From the IMG/VR virus record IMGVR_UViG_3300020467_000028, positions 1 to 29,556 of that record: 29,556 nucleotides of DNA; one strand, written 5' to 3'. This DNA comes from a virus. Within the stretch, counting starts at the first letter, position 1. Every line of letters begins with the position of its first letter. Below are positions 15,195 through 22,931 of the stretch, one piece after another. The notes beneath the pieces are model-generated. The model worked only from the letters and a program-made list of their open reading frames with translations. It was not told the origin of the DNA and did not search any database. The position numbers and the translations under genes were made by a program.

Positions 15195-15632
15195 TTAACC
15201 AGAGATTCTTAAAATCGCTGCTGTTGATGTCGGTGCTGGAAACTGGACTGTAAACGTACCTGAAGTTGCTGTTTTATCTCCTCCAAAATCTAAAACACAA
15301 ACTGCAGAGTTAGTAGTAGCAGATGATGTGTTGTAAATTAAAGCTCCTCTTGCAGTCAAAGTTACGTTTTGAAATGACAGATCAGCGAAATCGGCTCTTG
15401 CAACACCAGCTGTAATAGAAGTTGGGTTGTTTACAAGTGCTCCACCACCAGAACTGTAATTAGATGATGAAACTTCATTGGAAGTTGTGAATGAAGTTGT
15501 TGCTGAGTTTAGAGTAGCTGAAGAAGTATAAAGAGCTAACTTATATTTATCACCACCAGATTGTGAAAAGTTAGAATCACCCTCTAATAATAATTTTTTA
15601 AAGTTGTTTGCAATCGCTTGTGTTATAGCCAT
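15195..15632 (-). CDS. Small Ser/Thr-rich probable virion protein
   Basis: The 145-aa protein starts MAITQAIANNFKKLLLEGDS and has a Ser/Thr-rich beta-sheet body (SSSNYSSGGGALVNN, DFADLSFQNVTLTARGALIY). The pattern (KKLLLEG near the start, YKLALYTS, GARADF, ALIYN) is common among small tail or decoration proteins of marine phages, from memory, and the function is unknown. It is placed between the adaptor and fibre genes, which suggests a tail or neck component. Start ATG 15632 is preceded by AAGGAG. Confidence 0.75.
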   Translation of the reverse strand: MAITQAIANNFKKLLLEGDSNFSQSGGDKYKLALYTSSATLNSATTSFTTSNEVSSSNYSSGGGALVNNPTSITAGVARADFADLSFQNVTLTARGALIYNTSSATTNSAVCVLDFGGDKTATSGTFTVQFPAPTSTAAILRISG

Positions 15633-15642
15633 AGTTTTCTCC

Positions 15643-16296
15643 TTACTGTTTTCCTATTCGAGGAACACCTGCTTGGTATTCATCTCGTCTTCGTCTTCCC
15701 ATTTGTTCTATTGAGAATCCTTTGACAGCTTCAATGTATTTTTTATCATAAAGCTGGAGCATGTCAACGGGTCCTTTTAAAAATCCGTAAGCCTCTACTA
15801 GGCATGCATACAATAAGCCGTTGGGAAATTCTGTGCTTAAGTATGTAGTGGTAACTGTACTCGATAATCCATCTGGTTTCAAGATATAATTTAACTGAAT
15901 GGTATAAGTTTGATCCGGAGTCGGAGCTACCACTATTCGAGTCTCGTCCCAGTTACTATAATATTTAGGCACCCCTTGGGCTGCGGTTGGGTTAAATTCT
16001 GACATAAAACTAGTGTCTCGAAACTGTAAAAAATCTCTATTTTGATCAGTAGATGGTAGAGCTGTATCTACAATTTGAGCAGACCTGATTACTAATAAAT
16101 CTGTAGGAGTGTCTATAAATCTAGTGCCAGCTATTAAATTAGCTGAGACATATCTTCTATTATTATCGGAATCTACTTCTCTTAAAATTCTAAATTCTGC
16201 ATCTTGAATAAAACCATTTAAAATAGTGTCAGTTAAAACGTTACTGCTCACTTCAGTGTAGTCTCTAATCTTTGTTTTTAATTCGTCATATGTCAT
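15643..16296 (-). CDS. Head-to-tail adaptor-like protein
   Basis: The 217-aa protein begins MTYDELKTKIRDYTEVSSN. It is helical at both ends, with a beta middle (IVVAPTPDQTYTIQLNYIL) and a helical end with LLYACLVEAYGFLKGPVDML. This is the shape and wording of adaptor proteins that bridge portal and tail in short-tailed phages (T7 gp11 and related families); I rely on memory of the pattern. It overlaps the upstream gene by four bases. It would be part of the neck. No anomaly is seen. Confidence 0.72.
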   Translation of the reverse strand: MTYDELKTKIRDYTEVSSNVLTDTILNGFIQDAEFRILREVDSDNNRRYVSANLIAGTRFIDTPTDLLVIRSAQIVDTALPSTDQNRDFLQFRDTSFMSEFNPTAAQGVPKYYSNWDETRIVVAPTPDQTYTIQLNYILKPDGLSSTVTTTYLSTEFPNGLLYACLVEAYGFLKGPVDMLQLYDKKYIEAVKGFSIEQMGRRRRDEYQAGVPRIGKQ

Positions 16297-16664
16297 GATA
16301 TATTAATTGTTACACTCCCTATTTGCATTAACGCTTGTCTTGCATTGTTAACTGTATTTGGATTTGCAGGTGTCATACTATTATCAGTAATGGTTTGAAA
16401 TCCAAAATCTCCAGGCAAAGTTAAATTAGCAATAATTCCTCCGCCTCCTCCAGTCAATAAATTAAATTGTTGTGGTCTTGGATGAGGAAGTCCTTGCGGA
16501 TCTGCTGAATAAGGTGTTGGTTCTAATTGTGGTTGTTTGGGCTCATACTCTGAAGTATGAACTCTTGCACCATTCCATTCTCTAACCATTTCACGATACG
16601 GAAAGGCTAAACCTGACCTATCTGAAATAAATAATGCGTATTTTCCTTTTGATAAATTTCCCAT
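16293..16664 (-). CDS. Small neck-region protein of unknown function
   Basis: The 123-aa protein begins MGNLSKGKYALFISDRSGL and has FPYREMVREWNG, a Pro/Gln-rich stretch (PKQPQLEPTPYSADPQG), and a Gly run (GGGGG) ending in hydrophobic TLPGDFGFQTIT and a short helix. Similar small proteins are placed near adaptor genes in cyanophage- and pelagiphage-like genomes, from memory. No function can be assigned. It overlaps the next gene by four bases and follows the previous stop by two. Confidence 0.75.
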   Translation of the reverse strand: MGNLSKGKYALFISDRSGLAFPYREMVREWNGARVHTSEYEPKQPQLEPTPYSADPQGLPHPRPQQFNLLTGGGGGIIANLTLPGDFGFQTITDNSMTPANPNTVNNARQALMQIGSVTINIS

Positions 16665-16666
16665 AA

Positions 16667-17608
16667 TTATATACTCGGATAGTAAGTTCGAGGAGCAATG
16701 TATACACTTGATGAAGAACCATCTTCTTCTAAAGCTCTTGCTAATTCATCCTCATAAATTAATTTTAATTCTTGTATTCTTGGTGTTGCATATTTCATAG
16801 ATAGATAATATGTTAATCCCGCAACCATGCAAGGCACAAATCTATACGGAACGTCAGTAGCGTTCGTATAAGCACCAGCATCTTGTATTCTTTTTTCATA
16901 ATAAAAATTTATAACATTTCCATTTTCTGTAGAACCAGGTGTTAAATATAAAGTAATTAAAATGTGGTCTACAAATCTTTGAACAAAATATTGTGAAGGC
17001 TGACCTGTGGAAGATTTATTAGATAAAGCTTGAAACTGAGATCTATTAATTTTTTCTAAAGGAGAATCTACATTAGAGGAATTTCTGTAAGACATTTCTA
17101 AAATTTCTGTAGCTTGATTTACAAAATTTGTAACAGCATCTCCGTTTGAATGAGTAGCAGCCGTAGTTCCGTTCACTCCTCTTGTTACTCCAGTGAGCTC
17201 TAAAGAATTAAATCCAGTATAAGATATATTTTCTGATCCAACATTTATGGTTCCAACATCAGGCATACGATCTTTAGAAGCAATAGTAATGCCAGTAGTA
17301 GCACTGGTAGAAGCTATTGCAGCTGTGAGCGTTGTTGTAACTCCATTTGAATTACCGTCGGCTGTAGATCTAAAAATTTTATATTCGTTTTGACCGTCAA
17401 CTAAAGTTATATTAGTTTTAGCTACTTCCCAAAAATGAAGACCTCTGTTACCCCATTCTTGAAATAAAATATTTAAAGAACGTCTAGCGGTTTTTAAATT
17501 ATAACCGCTCATGTCAAATTGACCAAGTCTGTTATAAGACTCTTCAATTATCTCATCAATCGAAAACGTTTTATCAAACGTCGTAGTGCCAGAAGTAGTG
17601 TTGGCCAT
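16667..17608 (-). CDS. gp4-like neck/tail accessory protein with inserted beta module
   Basis: The 313-aa protein has an N-terminal helical part (about 14-80) with EIIEESYNRLGQFDMSGYN, LFQEWGNRG and a helical C-terminus with YRFVPCMVAGLTYYLSMKYA. This resembles the P22 gp4/neck protein layout in outline. Between them, about 91-163, lies an inserted beta module (GTINVGSENISYTGF, LTGVTRGVNGTTAATHS) of a type that recurs as an insert in unrelated phage proteins. It probably forms part of the ring under the portal. Family assignment is moderate. Confidence 0.65.
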   Translation of the reverse strand: MANTTSGTTTFDKTFSIDEIIEESYNRLGQFDMSGYNLKTARRSLNILFQEWGNRGLHFWEVAKTNITLVDGQNEYKIFRSTADGNSNGVTTTLTAAIASTSATTGITIASKDRMPDVGTINVGSENISYTGFNSLELTGVTRGVNGTTAATHSNGDAVTNFVNQATEILEMSYRNSSNVDSPLEKINRSQFQALSNKSSTGQPSQYFVQRFVDHILITLYLTPGSTENGNVINFYYEKRIQDAGAYTNATDVPYRFVPCMVAGLTYYLSMKYATPRIQELKLIYEDELARALEEDGSSSSVYIAPRTYYPSI

Positions 17609-17616
17609 TTAAACTC

Positions 17617-17922
17617 CTAGTTATAAAACACAGAACAAACTGTTACATGTTCAGTTGTAAAAGCTACACATAAATCTGTTTCAAATAAAATAGGACCAGG
17701 GAAATTTATTACAATAGGGCTTCCGCCAGATGTAACTCCACTAGTTTTATATTTAAATTTTACCGTGCCAGAAGCTCCTCCATCTTTTAAATGAAAGTCA
17801 CCTGAAGCAGCGGTAGTATTTAATACAATACCCATAGCTCTTGTTCTTCCTGATTTTACAATTTTATTTTCTGTGGTCACATTTGCATTAAATATGTCTC
17901 CACTATTGCCGTTTGTAATCAT
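17617..17922 (-). CDS. Small beta-rich probable structural protein
   Basis: The start is placed at ATG 17922 (MITNGNSGDIF), preceded by GGAGAA five bases upstream. An earlier in-frame ATG at 17964 would put a UUCG hairpin in the coding part and lacks an SD, so it was not used. The 101-aa product is beta-rich (TRAMGIVLNT, TVKFKYKTSGVT, IVINFPGPILFE) with one Cys near residue 83 and one near the end. Composition and position suggest a neck or decoration protein. No family was recognised. Confidence 0.72.
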   Translation of the reverse strand: MITNGNSGDIFNANVTTENKIVKSGRTRAMGIVLNTTAASGDFHLKDGGASGTVKFKYKTSGVTSGGSPIVINFPGPILFETDLCVAFTTEHVTVCSVFYN

Positions 17923-17943
17923 ATTCTTCTCCGTTAAAATTGA

Positions 17944-17963
17944 TGAGGGCCCGAAGGCCCTCA
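17944..17963 (-). terminator. UUCG-capped hairpin, possible weak terminator
   Basis: An 8-bp perfect stem (TGAGGGCC / GGCCCTCA) closes a TTCG loop on the minus strand, between the 256-aa and 101-aa genes. It is followed by ATCAATTTTAA rather than a strong T run, so it may only attenuate or protect mRNA ends. Confidence 0.5.
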
Positions 17964-17974
17964 ATAATTATTTA

Positions 17975-18745
17975 TTAGATATTACCAATAAGTTCAGCTG
18001 CATTTCTGTTAGCTGTACAAGTAATGTAGTCTAATGAAGTTACTCTTTGTCCTGATGCAGATGCTGATACAGAAGCTGCAAACATTTGCATATCATCAGT
18101 GTTGATGTTCGACGTAACAGTAGCTGCTAAAACTCTGTTTACAAAAAACTCAACTTTACCTGCTCTATCGCATCTAAATCCTACAGTGTCATACCCATCA
18201 TCTGTAATAGTGTATGCAGTGTATTGAACTTGATTTGTTCCATCAGCATTTTTAGTTACAAATCTGTAAAACTGTTCACCGTTGTTAGACTCAATAGAGA
18301 TTCTGTTTGCAGATCTCCATCCAGAAGTTCCAGTAAAAGTTTCAACTAATCCAGTACCATAGTCAGTAGCATTAGCGTCATTGTTCTTAATTCTCGCTTC
18401 GTACCAAATAACTGTACCAGGGTTAGTTATTGCCCCTGTGCTATCTCTAGTTTCAGCTACAGCTTGGAAAGTATTTTGAGTTTTAACAAGAGCTAAACCG
18501 TTATTGTCTGTTGTGTTTGCAGACGTTAAAGTTACCGCTCCATTTACCTCATTAGAAATTCCTGCTGAAGCTCCACCATCTGCAATAGATGTTGACCATT
18601 GTGATGAAGGCAAAGTGTTATAAATAAAATCATCTTTATAACATGTAAAATTAGGATTGTTGTCTACTGGTAAATCCTTAAACCATTTAGTGTTTTTAGC
18701 TAATCCAGCAAACATTACCGGATTTCTAAAGTGTGTTCCTGCCAT
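17975..18745 (-). CDS. 256-aa probable head or tail protein
   Basis: The protein begins MAGTHFRNPVMFAGLAKNT and is beta-rich after residue 40, with a jelly-roll or lectin-like outline: FIYNTLPSSQWSTS, GLALVKTQNTF, TVIWYEARIKN, GKVEFFVNRVL. It has three Cys. It is the first gene after the main non-coding stretch, with AAGGAG before the ATG, so it probably has its own promoter and is well expressed. Abundant virion surface proteins match this placement; a capsid decoration or head fibre role is inferred, not shown. Confidence 0.72.
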   Translation of the reverse strand: MAGTHFRNPVMFAGLAKNTKWFKDLPVDNNPNFTCYKDDFIYNTLPSSQWSTSIADGGASAGISNEVNGAVTLTSANTTDNNGLALVKTQNTFQAVAETRDSTGAITNPGTVIWYEARIKNNDANATDYGTGLVETFTGTSGWRSANRISIESNNGEQFYRFVTKNADGTNQVQYTAYTITDDGYDTVGFRCDRAGKVEFFVNRVLAATVTSNINTDDMQMFAASVSASASGQRVTSLDYITCTANRNAAELIGNI

Positions 18746-18913
18746 AATTTTCTCCTTTTCCTAGTTAATGATATATAGTCTCTAGGCCGTCGACTATACG
18801 CGTCTATATATCGATAAATAATTGTATAGTAATTAGTTTATATAGTAGTTTTAAGTAGAGCGCAAGAGGGCGCGCAATGCGGATTGGTTTTTTCCAACGA
18901 TGTAGCTTTTTGT
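18746..18913. promoter_or_regulatory. 168-bp non-coding region, promoter-like
   Basis: On the minus strand, TTGCGC, a 17-base spacer and TATAAA resemble a sigma70-type promoter for the 256-aa gene (about 18863-18835). Nearer the gene a 9-bp perfect inverted repeat, GATATATAG / CTATATATC, lies at 18770-18778 and 18804-18812, spaced by 25 bases, and may bind a regulator. Just after the upstream stop are a short GTAGC/GCTAC stem and TTGGTTTTTTCCAA, which could end transcription of the capsid block. No other feature is seen. Confidence 0.5.
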
Positions 18914-19141
18914 TTAAGTTGCTACAGAAACTTGTGGAGCCACTTCCTCAATTTTATTTTGCAAATGCTCTTTTTTAGCCTCTGCCATTTTAATATCGGT
19001 AAGAACGTTCTTAACTTCTCTGTCGATCTTTACCATATTAAGGGTATATCTACCCTCCTTGAGATGTTCCTGCTCCCACTGAAGATCCAGACCTCTCTTT
19101 TTCTTGTAAAGGTCTTGTAGATGTTGCATCATCTCCTCCAT
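18914..19141 (-). CDS. 75-aa coiled-coil protein overlapping previous gene
   Basis: The protein begins MEEMMQHLQDLYKKKRGLDL and is almost entirely charged helix with heptad-like spacing, so it probably forms a coiled coil. It overlaps the 95-aa gene by 92 bp in another frame. The ATG at 19141 has GAGGAGG six bases upstream, a very strong ribosome binding site inside that gene, which supports a true separate start. Its place downstream of the capsid gene suggests a head assembly or neck role. No family was recognised. Confidence 0.75.
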   Translation of the reverse strand: MEEMMQHLQDLYKKKRGLDLQWEQEHLKEGRYTLNMVKIDREVKNVLTDIKMAEAKKEHLQNKIEEVAPQVSVAT

Positions 19142-19337
19142 TCATAACCTCCTCATAGGTTATCCTTTTAATCTTGGGGTCCATCATTTCTCCAAGATAG
19201 TCCCATTTTATATCTTTTTTTCCTAGTTTGTCAACTATGGCATTTTCGATATCTAATGGACCATCCAAAGACGTTATAACAAAATCAGCGTGATACTGAT
19301 ATGCATAAATCTGTACTCTGAATTGTTTTGGGTGCAT
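19050..19337 (-). CDS. 95-aa protein downstream of capsid gene
   Basis: The protein begins MHPKQFRVQIYAYQYHADFV and has a compact mixed fold over residues 1-65 (FVITSLDGPLDIENAIVDKL, MMDPKIKRITYEEVM), then a low-complexity Gly/Ser tail. The last ~30 residues overlap the 75-aa coiled-coil gene, and the tail looks like a by-product of the other frame. The folded part is convincing. Its position suggests a head completion or connector protein; no function is known. Confidence 0.7.
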   Translation of the reverse strand: MHPKQFRVQIYAYQYHADFVITSLDGPLDIENAIVDKLGKKDIKWDYLGEMMDPKIKRITYEEVMNGGDDATSTRPLQEKERSGSSVGAGTSQGG

Positions 19338-19357
19338 TTTTTCTTTCTATTTTTTAA

Positions 19358-19384
19358 TTGAGGCCGAACTGTGTCCGGCCTCAA
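19358..19384 (-). terminator. Hairpin after the major capsid gene
   Basis: A 9-bp perfect stem (TTGAGGCCG / CGGCCTCAA) with a 9-base loop lies between the capsid gene and the 95-aa gene. No T run follows on the minus strand (AATTAAAAAATAG), so it is more likely an mRNA-stabilising or weakly attenuating structure than a full terminator. Confidence 0.45.
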
Positions 19385-19394
19385 AAATTAGTTA

Positions 19395-20297
19395 CTACGC
19401 ACCTGGTGATGCAAAGATTCCTCTATAGTCAGATACACCAAATTGGTATCTTTCTCTAGCTTTGAATCTAAGGTTACCAGTATCGAAGTCACCTTCCATC
19501 GCTGTTTTGATTGGAGTTCTAATGAAATGTTTCATTCCATTTGGAACATCCGTAATGATGTAAAACGCATTTGGATCAGTTAAGAAATTGTTCACTCTGT
19601 AACCTTGAGGAACCATTCCCATTGATCTGATAGCGTTGATATCATTATCAGCCGTTTGGACTCTGCCTTCAGATTTCATCAATCTTTCAGCTTGGAATTG
19701 TAGCGCAGAAGGAACAATCATTTTTACTCCTTTGGCTGCAATTTTTAAACCTCTTTCATCAGTAAACGCTGCAATGTCAATTAATGACTGCTCTAATGAA
19801 GTTTCGTTTAAGTCCGCTGCAGTAGCTAAAGTGTTTGACACTGTACCAGCAATTGTCGGGTGAGCTGTGTTAAACAGCGTAGTGTTATCACCTGAATTGA
19901 AAGTTGTGAAACCGTTTATCAACGGAGCCACTGATTTCACTTGCTTAGTGTTAGCCATACTTCTAGCTAATGCTTTTGTGTATCTGCTTGACAGTCTGTC
20001 ATACAGGTTATCTTCTACCGCTTCCTCAGTAATCGCGAAAGCAAGAGCCACAGTTTCCATAGTGTATCTTGCAGTGAAAGTTTCTTGAGCGTTATCAAAA
20101 ACTACTCCTGAACCTTCTGGTTTTACTTGAGCGTTAGCGAATCCAGATAACATAACTTCCTCTTCGAAAGCTCTGTCTGAAGTTTCTGTCGCGTAGATCT
20201 CAGCGTGTTGGTTTTCGTATCTTTTGTATTCCAGGCCGAACAGGGCGTTCAATCCTGGCTCTAGTTCTTTAACTAGTTGTCCTCTTGATATAGCCAT
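19395..20297 (-). CDS. Major capsid protein, Mu gpT-like
   Basis: The 300-aa protein begins MAISRGQLVKELEPGLNALF. It has an E-loop-like stretch near 30-80 (VVFDNAQETFTARYTMETVA), a helical spine (90-120), and TLFNTAHPT (140-148), which is typical of Mu gpT-like major head subunits of the HK97 fold. The C-terminal part has MKHFIRTPIKTAMEGDFDTG and a last beta region. Length fits the family (about 300 aa). It follows the scaffold-like and decoration genes and is followed by a hairpin, the usual arrangement for a highly expressed coat gene. Confidence 0.88.
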   Translation of the reverse strand: MAISRGQLVKELEPGLNALFGLEYKRYENQHAEIYATETSDRAFEEEVMLSGFANAQVKPEGSGVVFDNAQETFTARYTMETVALAFAITEEAVEDNLYDRLSSRYTKALARSMANTKQVKSVAPLINGFTTFNSGDNTTLFNTAHPTIAGTVSNTLATAADLNETSLEQSLIDIAAFTDERGLKIAAKGVKMIVPSALQFQAERLMKSEGRVQTADNDINAIRSMGMVPQGYRVNNFLTDPNAFYIITDVPNGMKHFIRTPIKTAMEGDFDTGNLRFKARERYQFGVSDYRGIFASPGA

Positions 20298-20318
20298 AAT
20301 TTATCTCCTATTCTCCTA

Positions 20319-20888
20319 TTATACTCCAGCTACTTGTTTTAAGAAGTGCTCATTGATAGTGACAACAAAGTTTACGTGCGAAGCACCTAAATCATTATTA
20401 TCTATATCTTTTGAAACACCTATTACTTTCAACTGACCACTAGTGGATGACGTTGTAGAGTCATCTAGTTGTACAGCTGAAACATAGTTAGCTGAATCGC
20501 CTGCAGTGTAATTGATGTCATAATTCATAAAGACATCAGTTTGTGCTGAAGCGAGTGTGTTGTCTGATTGTATCTCAAATCTTTCGTATGGATCTGAAGA
20601 CACAAAGCCTACGATATCTGTTGCAGTGTTACCTGCTTTTAGATTATTCGCAAACGTTGGTTTTTGTGTGTCGGTCGCTGTGAAAAAAACACCATTTAGC
20701 GTTCCTAATAGTACGTCGCCCGCTCCCGCTACTCCAATAGTTCCAGTGTTTAATGCTTTTACTGGGTCTTGGAAGTAAGTAGCGCCTGCAGATGCTGCAA
20801 TACTAAATTCTGCTAAACCTTGGTTGTCATCATTTTGACCAACTTTTCCGATCGCTCTTAGACCGAAAGGGCTGTTTTGATTTGCCAT
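20319..20888 (-). CDS. Probable capsid decoration / head protein
   Basis: The 189-aa protein begins MANQNSPFGLRAIGKVGQND and is a beta-barrel-like, Asn/Ala/Thr-rich protein without Cys. Its start (NSPFGLRAIGKVG) is a frequent opening of head proteins placed just before the coat gene in marine podo- and siphophages, from memory. Position between scaffold-like and coat genes supports a decoration or head stabilisation role. No anomaly is seen. Confidence 0.72.
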   Translation of the reverse strand: MANQNSPFGLRAIGKVGQNDDNQGLAEFSIAASAGATYFQDPVKALNTGTIGVAGAGDVLLGTLNGVFFTATDTQKPTFANNLKAGNTATDIVGFVSSDPYERFEIQSDNTLASAQTDVFMNYDINYTAGDSANYVSAVQLDDSTTSSTSGQLKVIGVSKDIDNNDLGASHVNFVVTINEHFLKQVAGV

Positions 20889-20939
20889 AGTTTATCTCCA
20901 TTTGTTAATTTAAATGATGAACTAGAAATTGTTAAAAAA

Positions 20940-21398
20940 CTATTTCTTGGTACCACCAAAAGTTACACGAGTATTTCTATCAATATTGATAGGCATACTT
21001 GGATGCTCTTCCTTCATGAGATCGTTATCAAAAGCTTCCTCTTGATCTCGCGCCTGTCTTGCGTAATATTCGGCGTATTGTTTCGCGATCTCTTCGGGTA
21101 CTCTAGCGAGCACTAGGCCACCTTGACCGATCACTCCCTTGTATTTACCGTCCTGTACAACTGCATAATCTACTTCGTTATATTCATCGGCTCTTACTAA
21201 TTCGTACCCAGATCTTATACGACCTTGTACGTTTTTAGAATCGTCGAATCCCATAGACTCAGCTCTTAGCCATCTATGTACATATCCTGCCGGTGCAGGG
21301 GGTGCATCTAATAAAGATGGTGGAGACCAGACTTTTGGTCGAGATGTTTTTTCTCTAGTCTGACTCGCACGTGAAGTTTTTTTATCGTCTTTTTCCAT
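20940..21398 (-). CDS. 152-aa unidentified head-region protein
   Basis: The protein starts with a basic low-complexity stretch (MEKDDKKTSRASQTREKTSR), then WSPPSLLDAPPAPAGYVHRW, a compact central part (YELVRADEYNEVDYAVVQDG, GGLVLARVPEEIAKQYAEYY) and a helical, acidic end. The Pro-rich and Arg-Trp-Leu-Arg sequence is typical of a small conserved marine phage head-region protein, from memory. It lies one base after the scaffold-like gene. It may be a scaffold partner or internal head component; unproven. Confidence 0.72.
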   Translation of the reverse strand: MEKDDKKTSRASQTREKTSRPKVWSPPSLLDAPPAPAGYVHRWLRAESMGFDDSKNVQGRIRSGYELVRADEYNEVDYAVVQDGKYKGVIGQGGLVLARVPEEIAKQYAEYYARQARDQEEAFDNDLMKEEHPSMPINIDRNTRVTFGGTKK

Positions 21399-21399
21399 G

Positions 21400-22443
21400 C
21401 TATACTCCTTCCGTGATTTTTAATTGTTCCGCATAGTCTTTAAGTGGCACACCTAATTTATTAGCAATTGCTACCTGTGAAGGCGTGAGTTTCACAATTT
21501 TGCGACCCGATGTTTTACTACTACGCGTTGCGGATGCAACAGTTTGAGTAGGTTTGGCCGTTTCCGTAGAAGCAGTTGTATCAAACTTATGGGGAAATTC
21601 AAGTCTAATTCTTCGGTCTATTTCTTTATAATATTCATCCGGTTCAGAATTAGGATCATATCCTTCAATTTCTGTCAATTGTCTGTGTATTACTTTTGCT
21701 CCTTCAGTCATGACTGGATCTTTATTAAACCATGCATTGGTTCTAGCCCATTCCTGAGCTCTTGGATCCACTCTTCTTGGAACTTCCACTTGTTCTTGAG
21801 GTTGGTTTTGTGTTGGTGTCTGAGGTTGAGATTCGGCTTGTTGTGACTTTAAATCTGCAAGTCTAGCCTCTTCATAACCTAATCTAGAAATTTCAGCTGT
21901 TGCAGCGACTTCGCCTTTCATGTCACCGTCTTCTCTAGCCTTAGCTAACTTAGCCACGGCAGCTTCCATACCAGATTTAATTCTACTTTCTTTTTCAGAT
22001 ACAAATCCTGTATCTAGTTTTGCAAGTTTTGAACTTAACTTTTCTTTCTCTGCTAAAACACTTTTTGCATAAATAGTTGCAGCTTCTTCACGTCTCTCTG
22101 CTTCACGCATTTTTTTAGTTAGTTTAGCAATTCTTCTTTTTACTCCGTCAGAGTATTCTTCTAATTCTTTCTTTTGGTCTTTACTTTCTGTTTTTTCATC
22201 TTGAACATCAGTCGGCTCATCAGATTTCGCATTTGCGTCATCGGCGCTACCACCGTCTTCAAGTTTTGTTTCACGTTCGTTTTCATATGATATATCCGTT
22301 CCATGGTCTTTCTTTTTTTCGTAGGTTTGTTTGTCGTCTTGTACAACTTCACCTCCAACAAGAGTTTCTTTAGTCTCATCTAACTCTACTTCTGCACCTG
22401 GACCAGATGTATCGATGTCAACGGGTTTGTCTACGTTTTGCAT
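21400..22443 (-). CDS. Scaffold-like assembly protein
   Basis: The 347-aa protein is acidic and highly charged. The first ~95 residues are low-complexity Asp/Glu/Lys; a long helix or coiled coil spans about 96-205 (AKLTKKMREAERREEAATIY and on), then a Gln-rich linker, and a basic end with RKIVKLTPSQVAIANKLGVP that could bind coat protein. P22 scaffold binds coat by a basic helix-loop-helix at the C-terminus, which matches. Its place ahead of the decoration and coat genes supports scaffolding. No protease is visible nearby, so it may be recycled rather than cut. Confidence 0.75.
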   Translation of the reverse strand: MQNVDKPVDIDTSGPGAEVELDETKETLVGGEVVQDDKQTYEKKKDHGTDISYENERETKLEDGGSADDANAKSDEPTDVQDEKTESKDQKKELEEYSDGVKRRIAKLTKKMREAERREEAATIYAKSVLAEKEKLSSKLAKLDTGFVSEKESRIKSGMEAAVAKLAKAREDGDMKGEVAATAEISRLGYEEARLADLKSQQAESQPQTPTQNQPQEQVEVPRRVDPRAQEWARTNAWFNKDPVMTEGAKVIHRQLTEIEGYDPNSEPDEYYKEIDRRIRLEFPHKFDTTASTETAKPTQTVASATRSSKTSGRKIVKLTPSQVAIANKLGVPLKDYAEQLKITEGV

Positions 22444-22457
22444 AGCATCCTCCTATG

Positions 22458-22931
22458 TTAATATTGATGAAGAATATCTTCGGGTTTATCGATGGTTGCT
22501 AAAACTTCATCATCATTTAGCAATCTTACTTCCCCGCCATCGATCTGAATTCTAGATCCAGCATATCTAGCAAAAATTACCCAATCACCTTTTTTGCACC
22601 AAGGCCCTTCAGGAAATTTTTCTTTGTCATAACAATGTGGTCCCATCTCTAAAACTAAACCACATGTAGATGCAACTTGTTGTCTTTCTAAAGTATCAGC
22701 TCCTAGATAAAGACCACCTTTAGTTTTCTCCGGCATCTTAAAAGGTAAAACTAAAAGTCTCCAACCCGTAGGTTGAGGTAATTTTTCTGACTCTTTTGAT
22801 TTTAAACGTTCGTAACCATCAACTTCTTTTTGATGTTCGTCTTTGTTTTGTTTTTCGTATTTTTCTGCCAAAGCGTTTTTATGCTTTGGGACTTCTTTCG
22901 TCTCTGATATCGACGACTTTTCCGTTTCCAT
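22458..22931 (-). CDS. GroES-like co-chaperonin
   Basis: The 157-aa protein has an unrelated, charged N-terminal extension (1-52) followed by a Cpn10/GroES core at about 54-147. PTGWRLLVLPF starts the barrel. The mobile loop region (about 66-85) carries GGLYLGA, corresponding to the GGIVL loop of GroES that touches GroEL. GLVLEMGP, GDWVIFARYAG and DEVLATI complete the core. The start ATG at 22931 is fixed by AAAGGAGC just upstream and by the lack of another Met before the core. Like T4 gp31, it could replace host GroES to fold the coat protein. It overlaps the upstream gene by 53 bp. Confidence 0.85.
   Translation of the reverse strand: METEKSSISETKEVPKHKNALAEKYEKQNKDEHQKEVDGYERLKSKESEKLPQPTGWRLLVLPFKMPEKTKGGLYLGADTLERQQVASTCGLVLEMGPHCYDKEKFPEGPWCKKGDWVIFARYAGSRIQIDGGEVRLLNDDEVLATIDKPEDILHQY

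Noticed and set aside
17923-17964. Longer start of the 101-aa gene
   Set aside because: It would encode the UUCG hairpin and lacks an SD; GGAGAA precedes the ATG at 17922.
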